The notes beneath the pieces were generated by a model. That model was not told the DNA's origin. It worked only from the letters and a program-made list of their open reading frames with translations, and ran no database searches. DNA of 64,000 nt from Margaritifera margaritifera. Taxonomy: Eukaryota; Mollusca; Bivalvia; Unionida; Margaritiferidae. The stretch covers positions 1,092,501 to 1,156,500 of the forward strand of contig JAQPZY010001561.1 in assembly GCA_029931535.1 (NCBI GenBank), read 5' to 3'. The stretch's first letter is position 1, and every line of letters begins with the position of its first letter. Positions 55,927-64,000 of the stretch are shown here, piece after piece. Made by a program: the position numbers and the translations under genes.

Positions 55927-55949
55927 ATATACTGACAGACGTAAGTGAA

Positions 55950-56189
55950 AATGTAAGACCTGTGCGTGTTGTAACGCGAGAAAAACCCGTTTACGCAACA
56001 TATTATCGCATTGTTCTTGGCGATGTTATTCGGAGATTGTTCACAGGCGCACCAAAGATGCTAGCGGCATTGACCTCGCGCGCTGCACCAATTGCTAAAC
56101 AAGTTGCAATGCGAGTCGTTGATAGCATCAAAAACGTTGCTGCAGATCGATTAAAAAATCTGGGATCGCAGGCGTTTCAATCACTTTGA
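55950..56189 (+). CDS. Small basic core/membrane-active-like protein of Polinton
   Basis: A 75-codon frame from ATG 55962; the frame is open upstream to about 55950 too. It reads YYRIVLGDVIRRLFTGAPKM, then an Ala-rich amphipathic helix (AAPIAKQVAMRVVDSIKNVA). It resembles in style the short virion proteins placed before the major capsid gene in Polintons and adenovirus-like systems. It is open but probably shortened at its end; a related frame continues after the stop. Confidence 0.45.
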   Translation, partial: NVRPVRVVTREKPVYATYYRIVLGDVIRRLFTGAPKMLAALTSRAAPIAKQVAMRVVDSIKNVAADRLKNLGSQAFQSL

Positions 56190-56439
56190 GATCGGTTACG
56201 ACGATTGGTTACTCGGGAAACCGCTGGTAGATCAGTTACACTTCCATTGACAGAATCAATGCCCGCGACAGTCAGTAAAATCAAAATTAAGCGCTCAATA
56301 ACGTATCGCTAAATCAGCGATTGCAAATCTGGCAATGGGGAGCGGATTACGGTTATGGTTATGGACGGAACCTGGACGCTAGTAGCCAAGCCACTAACGC
56401 CGTGGCGCAAAAAGGTATTAGACAAAACCAATTAATGTA

Positions 56440-57832
56440 TAAGTGTAAACAATGGCCCTATTAAAAATACATTCAATCCCGCGTTTGACATGGACGCGCC
56501 TGTGTTGGTGGATAGAAGTAAAACAGATTTTCAGTATTATTCGAACCCGTCTAGGGATCACGGGCCATTAAAACAAGAATTACAGGTGCAGGACACGTCT
56601 CGGTTTTTTCTCCCGTGTGAGGCTTTCTTGGAAATCGAGAGAAAACTTGTACTTGACAACGGCGCTGATTACAATGCTGATGCCATAGTTGGATTTGTTA
56701 ACAATGGTATTATGGTGTTGTTTGACAGCTCACGTTATTCCATCGACGGAAAGGAAATTGAAGCATTTCTCGACAACGTTAATGTTGCCACAACGATTCT
56801 TGGATTTATTAGATACAGCAATAATTATGCGAAATCCACAGGCCAGTCAATGATGTTTTAGAAGGACTCATCCGATCATACGGGTCATAGCATGTATATA
56901 ATACGACGACCTACAAAACAAGATAATTCTGCCACAGATGTCGAAGACATGATCATTAATGTCAACCCGAATTACAATCTTGGATTTGCACAGAGTCCAT
57001 TACAACTTGAGGGAGCCTCATTGAGGTTTTCGTGCGCAATTCCTCTCAGTCACATCTTTGGGCTTTGCAGAGATGTCCGCAAGGTTAGTTTCGGAGCGAA
57101 ACACACTGTCAAGTTAACCCGGAAGAGGGGATGGGGGGGGGGGGGGGCAACGCCAATGATGCAATTTGGCGTGATGCAGGTGCCGCTGCTGGCAAAGTTA
57201 AGTTGTCAGCATTAACATTATGGATGCCTGTGCTAACCCCTTTACTGACCACAGAAAAGCGGATGTTGTCGTTTATGAGTTCTAGAACCACTTCAACGCT
57301 GTCGTTTCTCGCGCACACCACAGACTCGCACACTACAACTAATATTCTGGGACAGTTTACATGGCAAATGAATACCCAACATGGCCTTAACGATCCAAAA
57401 CACGTGTTCGTGACGTTTCAAAATGCGAATCGAGACTATGAACAAGAGAAAAGTACGATGATATATGACAAGTTAGGAGTGTCGGAAGTTTCTTTGCGGT
57501 TAAACGGTCATCAGGAACCCTCTGAAGAAATATTGCTTAACTTCAGAGACAATAAGGTCACACGTGCATATTATAATCTGTGGTCCTACCTGGACCGGCA
57601 TTAAAACATTTACACGGGTCTGCAGATTTCCCAGCTTGACTTTCGTACGTTGTACCTGATTCAGTTTCATGCAAGTGTAGGTGGGCCCATTGTCGCTCCA
57701 GGTTACCAATACTTTGTTTTTATTTTTTCTGACAAGACTCCGTTGTTGGAGGGCACAGGTGGTCGAATGAGGGTTATTAACGCACCTGTGGAAAACTCAT
57801 GGCGGTTGCAATTGAACCTGACACAATGGTAA
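56440..57832 (+). pseudogene. Major capsid protein (double jelly-roll) of Polinton, frameshifted
   Basis: The start region reads FNPAFDMDAPVL at about 56470-56505, then DFQYYSNPSRDHGPLKQELQ, AIVGFVNNGIMVLF (about 56680) and IEAFLDNVNVATTILGF. A stop at 56861 is followed by a new frame with ASLRFSCAIPLSHIFGLC (about 57015). A run of 15 G (57133-57147) then changes the frame into KVKLSALTLWMPVLTP (about 57195). The segment with VFVTFQNANRDYEQE follows, a stop occurs at 57602, and the last part (LQISQLDFRTLYLIQF) ends at 57832. Order and motifs match Polinton major capsid proteins. At least three breaks. Confidence 0.8.
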
Positions 57833-57837
57833 ATAAT

Positions 57838-58210
57838 AATGTTCAACCACGAAATAAGGTTGGCCTTAGTAAAAACCAGCTTGTGAAAATGAAAATTGAA
57901 ATATGAAACGATTGTGGGGTTAAATTGAAACGTTCTCCGGAAAAGTTAACTGGAATTGTCCCTGTGTGGTTGACCCAAACGCAACTTAATCAGCTAAATG
58001 TAGCCAAACGAAAAACATTTCGGTGACATTAACATTATCAAAGTTTGAGGTGACACAACTGAAAAACTCCGGTGGAATATTTCCATTCCTCGCAGCGATT
58101 CCAGCGTTGTTAGCGACTGCTGTTCCTGCGGTTGCAAAATCAGCTTCGCTAGGGTAGGGGCTGTCGGCACCGAATCCGGAATGGCTCTGAAAAAGGCAGT
58201 TGGGGGCGGA
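57838..58210 (+). pseudogene. Fragment of Polinton virion protein, many stops
   Basis: Short in-frame pieces (KVGLSKNQLVKMKIEI, PVWLTQTQLNQLNVAKR) have the helix pattern of a Polinton core protein with repeated Leu-Thr-xx-Gln-Leu steps. Frames are broken every 30-60 codons. Confidence 0.45.
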
Positions 58211-58239
58211 GTCGGTGGAAACACCCATGATTGGTCTCG

Positions 58240-58600
58240 TAAACGAATAAAAAACTAAAAGGTCTTCGATTACCAAGAACGAGTCGCAAAATACCCTCAG
58301 GCAGAGGTCTTCGACTACCCAGCACAACTCGCAGAAGGCCTCGTCACTAATCAATCTTGATTTACTCACAATGGTAAAATCAGTTAAACATTTTGAAGTG
58401 TCTTGTTCCTGATTGAACTTGCATCGATACTTCCAAGGAAAATCGGCGTTGTTAACCTGGATTTGACAACAGGACCTGGCACTCATTTGGTTGCGTACGA
58501 GATAAAACCTCGACATCTTTTGTATTTTGACTCGTACAGGATTCGACTGATTTTACTAGCTGGGTTATTGTTGATGTTGTCACGGTGGAGCTTGTGATTT
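58240..58600 (+). pseudogene. Adenain-type cysteine protease of Polinton, truncated
   Basis: Maturation protease for capsid assembly. A preceding stretch has two copies of a GLRLPxTxR peptide (58260-58340). The protease part has FEV (about 58392), a frame change, then LPRKIGVVNLDLTTGPGTHL (about 58430-58485) with the catalytic His, and LLYFDSY (about 58520) with the acidic residue. The segment that should carry the catalytic Cys downstream is out of frame or lost. Inactive. Confidence 0.75.
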
Positions 58601-59390
58601 TCCAATATAAAAATTGGAAAACTTAAAACGTCTATCTTGGACATTCAATATGTTATTGTAAGGCTGCGAGGTGCTGTCGCGCAAATCCTGGTCACGATCA
58701 CTGAAAACAGAGGAATCCTAGACTCCGGCACAACTGTTTATCAAAGACTATGCTGATACTGCCAATGGCGGGATGAAACAATACGTGGATGAACAGATCT
58801 CAGATGTGCCGCCGTCACCACGCGTAGTAGGTTCAATGGGGAGTGGGGTAGATATAAATGTTGACCAGTCAAGGAAAGACAAGGGGGGGGGAGGGGTTTA
58901 CATATAAATGTTGACCAGGCAAGGAAAGACAAAAAATGAAGGCATAATAAATGGATGAATTGTTTTTCCTGACGTGAATGGCTTTGATAAATCTATACAT
59001 CACATATTAACGGCGCGCGAGTCCGCATCGTATTTATTTATCGTCTCCGGTTATTATAGTTGATGGGGTCAAATAACAGCATTGATCAACAATCAGCTTG
59101 GTGAACGAGTAATAACACGTAACGAACCCGACACCGGTCTTCCAAAATCTTTTAGATATACGATAGCAATATCGTTGGTTGCCAAAGATGAAATTCAGTT
59201 TGAAGCATTCCACATCTATCCATACGGGTACTTAACCGTCTCAACACAATTAGTAAACTATACTCGGTTGCTATCGAAAATAAAATCATTAGCGTGCTTG
59301 AGTTCGATACCGTGTTGGCGGAAATGGAAAACTTCCGACAGCTCCGCTCACAGATACGAAACCGTTAGTGACCAAACAGGTATTGCTACG
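58601..59390. other. Polinton right end, no intact gene
   Basis: Includes a frame piece MKQYVDEQISDVPPSPRVVG near 58774 and a tandem pair of a 58-bp phrase with ATAAATGTTGACCAG (58855 and 58905), the first followed by a run of nine G. A 103-codon frame at 59082-59393 (INNQLGERVITRNEPDTGLP) runs into the terminal repeat. It is not recognised. Confidence 0.5.
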
Positions 59391-59477
59391 TAACCCTCGA
59401 TACACATCACCAAGCTAGCTGTGAAATTCCCGTAGCGGCCTTGATAATATAAATAGTATGATTGCCGCGCTGGAATT
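59391..59477 (-). repeat. Polinton right terminal inverted repeat
   Basis: Inverse of 49273-49360, from GTAACCCTCGATACACATCA to ATTGCCGCGCTGGAA. Confidence 0.9.
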
Positions 59478-59649
59478 TATATTTTGTAAACCTAACCGCG
59501 CATGTACTCGCGTGTAACGATCAAGCTAAAATACTAAAGTTATGGGATATAGAAGGACTGCCTTATCCCAGTAATAAAAATCTCAAATATATAATGTACC
59601 TCTACTCCTTTGCTTGCTTTGAATCAAAACACGCGCTTAGCCGGGTTCA

Positions 59650-61210
59650 GTGATAACCAGATTTGACAATATTTTCAGAGTCACGGTCTTTGAACAACTT
59701 ACAATCGTCATCTCAATATCTCGTGAGCACTTCAGAATTCAAATATTTTCTTGTATTTAATCAAGGGGGCGCTCTACAGATATTACGTGCTTCTGAGAGA
59801 TTGACAGGTGTAAGATGAAGTTGCATGCATTTGCAACATGCACAATGGAGAAAATGTTGGCATACCTCTATGCTACTTTCATGTAATGTGGCTGCAATTT
59901 CTTTAGATATTGTACTTGTGGAAATTGTACATGATCTAAGCACACAGCAGAATTAGTGACAAGTACACTATTTTCAGCAGTTATTAAAATAGGAAAACGA
60001 ATTTTGCCAGAGTAGGCAATACCAGCCTTTGAAAGTACAATGAATGAATTACAAAATATACAAAAAGTAAAAAAGTTATCGGCTCTTTTTTTAAAAATTT
60101 ATCTTTGAAATCCAGGAAGTGAAAATGACCAAGCGGAGCTAGCAGTGTTTTGAGAGGTGCACATCTTAAGTAAGACCAAGCTGTATACTCTATAACCCAA
60201 ATTGCACCCATCAATCATACACCAAAACAAAAGGGAATTCAAAGTTCTTTTAACAATACCTAAGATATACAAGGTCTTTTTTCACTAGCCAAGACAACCA
60301 GTGAGGAAAACCTGGGTAATTCTTTTTTCTTTAAAAATCTAACCCTATGCAAAATACGAAATTGAGGAGCGCCACCCAAATTAGATGCGATGACTTGTAA
60401 ATACTCTAGCATTCACATATTTTGTTTGATTCCAATCAAATTTTCTGTGAAGTTTTACTTCAACAATATGTTACAAAAGTTTGAAGCTGAATAGAATTTG
60501 ACCTTAATTTATAAAGTCATGGCCCTTGAACAAATTACAATAGACATGCTAGCAGCCATATTTACTATCTGAATTGTACTGAATTGGCTGTGAAGCTTCA
60601 TCTCGACAGAATCTCAGAAGCCATCTACAATGATCAGATTTTTGATGATAGTTTACAGTGTTATGGCTCTTGAAGAGTCACATTGGCTTCTGAACATTGT
60701 AGAATTCACATTTTTGTAAAATTTTATTTCATCCACATTTGCTAATAAAAATTTCCTTTGTAATGTCTCAGTTAATTTTGATGCTGACCAGTTTTTAAAA
60801 TTATTTTTACAGAGTCATGGTTCTTGACCGACTTAGAACATTGCATTTCAATCTGTTCTGAACAGTCTAGAATATTTTGTTTGATATGAACTAAATTTCA
60901 TTAAAAGCTTTATCTCGACACGATCTCATTTCAGTTTGATGATCAGGAGATTTAGATCATATTGTAAAACGTTTTGGTCCTTGGTTGGTGTAGAATATAG
61001 TGGGTGAAAACTAGTATTCATATTGTTTCTTGGTGTGGAGTATAGTGTGTGAAAACTAGTATTCATATTTTTGTGTTTTCGTTCATATAATTATGAAGCT
61101 CATATTTAGCAAAATTTTAGATGACATAAATTTCAATAAATATTTTGAACATACATTTTACTGAGTTATTGTCCATGATTGACTCAGTACTAGCAACATT
61201 ACCCAGGCCC
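59650..61210. repeat. Dispersed repeat of ~190-bp monomers, right copy
   Basis: Same family as 47700-48975: ATACTCTAGCATTCACATAT, TTTGTTTGATTCCAATCAAA, TTTACAGAGTCATGG and GACTTAGAACATTGCAT recur. It is interrupted by the element at 59764-60389. Confidence 0.7.
59764..60389. mobile_element. Possible MITE inside the ~190-bp repeat
   Basis: The left end GGGGGCGCTCTACAG and the inverse of the right end GGTGGCGCTCCTCA agree at about 10 of 14 positions, with weaker agreement further in. Sequence between them does not match the repeat monomers on either side. Confidence 0.35.
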
Positions 61211-61650
61211 CAGAATTTTAGGCAAGACGGCGGGAGACATTGGCCACGTTTGTGGCAACTTCTTGTGCAATTTACTATTTTTATAAAAAATAATCGAGAA
61301 ATTCCTTAAAATCTGATACAATAATAATGTTTAAGAGAATCTGATGAATCTAAAAAAAAAATAAGGGATAAAGTCTCACCTCTAATATCTACATCAGATC
61401 ATCTTACAACTATTTCGTCTATCGAAACAAAAAGAATAAATCTAAAACATATACATTTTGAAAAAAGAAAGTTTAAGACTTTCTCAAAACCCGGACCAAG
61501 ATTCTATTACCAATACCGGCACTTGCAGTACACGGTTGCCCATCCGTGTGGAGCATTAGGATTTTCCAATCTCGAGTATTGCATAGTTAACTTTTTTCCT
61601 TTTAAATTATAGTTGTAAAGCTTTTGTATAAGCGATGCTAGATAAATAGT
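61211..61650. other. AT-rich sequence, nothing recognised
   Basis: No gene or repeat found. Confidence 0.5.
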
Positions 61651-61651
61651 G

Positions 61652-61739
61652 TTATCTTTAACACTTCCTTCTCTTTAACACTTCCTTCTCTTTAACACTT
61701 CCTTCTCTTTAACACTTCCTTCTCTTTAACACTTCCTTA
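61652..61739. repeat. 17-bp tandem repeat, 5 copies
   Basis: CTTTAACACTTCCTTCT repeated without error. Confidence 0.95.
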
Positions 61740-62218
61740 TACAAAATGATCAGCAGCAGGTATCATCTACAGTTGTAGAAAGTATTGAAACACTTGGATT
61801 TTAGACAAGGTACGACAGTAAAATATAATTTATATCGGTGATAACAGACAACATATAGATAACATGAATCAATGAATGATTCAATCTACATATCAATCAA
61901 TCGATTATCCAATCAGTCTAACAGGTGGCATTAGGGGAGATTTCTGATGTTTGCGAGCTTTTTCGAAGACAAAGAACATTGTATTATTAGGGGAAAATAC
62001 ATGTGGCTGCCATCAAGATGTAAATACATACTTTGCACAAATATATGCAACGAATATGCTTGCCTTGAATCCAAAGTGTGCGTGCGAATGTATGTATATA
62101 TGTATGCATGACTACGTGTATTACGTATGTGTGTTTGTCTGTCCGTCTGCATGTATGTACGATTTATGTAACTGGTGAGAGAAAAGAAAAGCTAGTACAT
62201 GTCTTAGGACATACTCAC

Positions 62219-62353
62219 ATCTTTTGTTGTATCTATATCTTTATAAGCAGAAAAAGGTTCTTTATCAGCATGATTGATGTCACTGGTCTCGCTTATAGGA
62301 GGCAGATAAAGATGTGAACGAACCCTTTCTCCGGTATCGGAAGAGGACCACGC
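62219..62353 (-). CDS. Probable internal coding exon of an unknown gene
   Basis: The acceptor is ATTATCTTTACAG and the donor is AAAGAT followed by GTGAGTATG. Between them lie exactly 45 open codons in phase 0-0 (AWSSSDTGERVRSHLYLPPI, then SETSDINHADKEPFSAYKDI). The composition (Ser, acidic, two Tyr in LYLP and AYKD contexts) suggests a cytoplasmic or linker region. I cannot name the gene. Same strand as STX17, so it would be upstream of it. Confidence 0.45.
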
Positions 62354-63130
62354 CTGTAAAGATAATGATATGGAATTGTCCTTGCTCATGCCAAATTTTA
62401 AGAAAGTGAAAACACATATTCTAACAAATCAACGGATGCTATTAACTAGCCATACTTTTGCATTGCCTGATGAACTTCTATTACGCCTTCTCTCTTTGAC
62501 TTTATAATATTTATTCCTCCAAGCGTTTAAATTTGTGAAAGATTTTTAGAATGAAAATCAGCTATTCAGGATTTGCAAGGATAAACTGTATTCTGTCTTA
62601 CATATCTTACTTTATCTTTGGCCACTACTTAGTGGAATCTCCCATTGTACAATCATATAGAATAATAATATTTTTAAAAAAATCCCCCCCCTCCATGTAA
62701 TTTCAACAGATTTGTTGTACTTCCATACGATATAAAAAAGTGGCAAGCTATCTGATAAAGATAACAAGAAAATCTAAGGACAATGGAATATACAATTATA
62801 CAAGTTATCCGTTGCACTATGAAATTTCACCTGTCCACAAATTCACATGGCTTAATTCAAATGGAAATAAAGCAGCATACTGACAACCATTCGGCCCGCG
62901 CACACCATTTTTAATAGTCAAGCGTGCACATTTTTGCTTTCAACATAATTTGCTATTTAGCTTCATTCCAATTAGGGCTATTATGATTACGTTTACGAGG
63001 GTTGATGAAAGGTTCTAGAACAAATGCAATATCTTCTAAAGAAAATAATATAACCCAAAGTCACACAAATTTGCCCGTCTATAACTGAAAACGTGCGTCT
63101 TTAGGACACATCGTCATTTTTAAGTTGATA
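62354..63130. other. Unassigned sequence
   Basis: No further exon with good splice sites and a conserved frame. Ends in CRE-like sites. Confidence 0.4.
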
Positions 63131-63153
63131 ACGTCACAGCCTTAGTGACGTCA
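63131..63153. promoter_or_regulatory. Paired CRE-like sites
   Basis: ACGTCAC at 63131-63137 and TGACGTCA at 63146-63153, in inverted arrangement with 8 bp between. TGACGTCA is the full CREB/ATF palindrome. It lies just before the mariner relic and upstream (minus strand) of the exon candidate at 62353. Function is speculative. Confidence 0.3.
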
Positions 63154-63169
63154 AATTTTACTACGTTAT

Positions 63170-64000
63170 ATATGTAGACGCGGTGAAAAAAGGCAGATGA
63201 GTCCGGTTTCAATCGTAGAGTGATTGTACAATTGTGTGCAAAATTAGGAAAATCATTTACACATATAAAAGCTGACTTGGGTGCTGTTTATGGACTGGCT
63301 AAATCTGGAATGAGTCGATGGATGATACGTTTTAGTGATGGTAGGTAGACTCTTAAAGACGATATAAGAAAAGGTAGACAGAGAGCATCTATTTCAAAAT
63401 AAATAGTCGATTCTGTGGAAGTATATGTGAAAGAAAACAGACTTGTTACTGTCAAAGAGACAGACAATTTTGACACTTCACATGGAAGTGCAGAGGCAAT
63501 TCTGATTAAGGAATACACAAGGTTTGTGCCCGTTGTGTGTCCAGATTGACTGATAGAAACAAATGTGTTTAAGGGTATACATCTGCAGGGAATTATTATA
63601 TAAGTACAAAGTACAAGACTGTAAGTTCTGAAATAAGATCATTACATGTGATGAAGATTGAACCAGAGAGTAGGAAACAAAGCAGTGTATGCACACAAGT
63701 TCGCCATCGACTATAAAGTATGTCTTTACAAATCTACTGGAAAGGTTATGTGCATTATGTTCTTCAACACACAAGGAATAATATTAAACCACATGGTACA
63801 AACGAACACCACAGTGAATGGACAGTACTATGCCACAGACATCAAATATAATATACGAAAAGTTATTCGCAAAAGGACCTACTGAGGAGTTGCTTTATCT
63901 TGCACCAGGATAATGCCCGCACACACGCATGCAAGTTTGTAATGCAGACTTTACACAAAATTGGCTTTGAAAACCTAAATCATCAACCAATCAGCCCAGA
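63170..64000 (+). pseudogene. Mariner transposase relic, cut by the window end
   Basis: Cut-and-paste transposase. The N-terminal helix-turn-helix part is seen at about 63210-63420 (VIVQLCAKLGKSFTHIKADL, GMSRWMIRFSDG). First catalytic Asp region ITCDEDW at about 63645-63665, then TGKVMCIMFFNTQGIILNHM (about 63740) and TTVNGQYYATDI (about 63812). In another frame LHQDNARTHA (about 63900) holds the second Asp. Stops and frameshifts throughout. The final catalytic residue would be beyond base 64000. Confidence 0.8.

Larger units (their letters stand above)
49273..59477. mobile_element. Polinton/Maverick element, 10.2 kb, degenerate
   Basis: Terminal inverted repeats of about 88 bp: left 49273-49360 starts TTCCAGCGCGGCAATCAT and ends CGAGGGTTAC; right 59391-59477 is the inverse with few differences. 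In between lie homologues of the Polinton gene set: PolB (+), integrase (-), zinc-ribbon protein (-), ATPase (+), minor capsid (+), small core-like protein (+), major capsid (+), adenain-type protease (+). Codon choice and GC content are visibly higher than in the flanks. Intact Polintons are usually 15-20 kb, so this copy is compact and has lost DNA. Every larger gene is broken. A 6-bp target duplication was not resolved. Confidence 0.9.

Noticed and set aside
57986..58516. 176-codon minus-strand frame in the Polinton
   Set aside because: The forward strand carries recognisable core-protein and protease motifs over the same bases, so this is a shadow frame.

Overview
This is a window of animal nuclear DNA. 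It is AT-rich, most genes are broken by GT-AG introns, and tandem repeats and transposable elements of many classes fill it. The repeats look molluscan, most likely bivalve: a tRNA-headed SINE with a Meta-like body, modular repeats built from 145-bp and ~190-bp monomers, and a short GGGAGACAAC motif. The species assignment is inference.

The main host gene is syntaxin 17 (STX17), on the minus strand. Five coding exons (33683-33495, 31396-31159, 27487-27333, 22533-22483, 14284-14198) have canonical splice sites and compatible phases. They encode 226 residues: the N-terminus, the Habc-like region and most of the Qa-SNARE motif. The C-terminal membrane hairpin exon was not found and probably lies beyond base 1. 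A possible non-coding first exon is at about 40671-40800. Positions 1-33.5k are therefore mostly STX17 introns, loaded with satellites (62, 42, 36, 46, 46, 49 and 17 bp units), modular repeats, a CR1/Jockey-type LINE, TIR transposons and SINEs.

From 34.5k to 44.5k come a 17-bp minisatellite, a dead Ty3/gypsy internal region (35.04-37.75k), a long inverted repeat (37.98-39.33k), microsatellites, and a 36-bp minisatellite that is one 328-codon open frame. A 172-codon cysteine-containing ORF follows at 46.0-46.5k. Two minus-strand exon candidates (62353-62219 and 46951-46877) are in matching phase and may belong to a second host gene.

The most striking element is a compact, degraded Polinton/Maverick (49.27-59.48k) with ~88-bp terminal inverted repeats. 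It carries recognisable but broken genes for protein-primed PolB, a retroviral-type integrase (antisense), a small DUF5679-like zinc-ribbon protein (antisense), a packaging ATPase, a probable minor capsid protein, a small core-like protein, the major capsid protein and an adenain-type protease. Each larger gene has frameshifts, stops or lost catalytic residues, so this is a fossil. The window ends inside a mariner transposase relic (63.17-64.0k).
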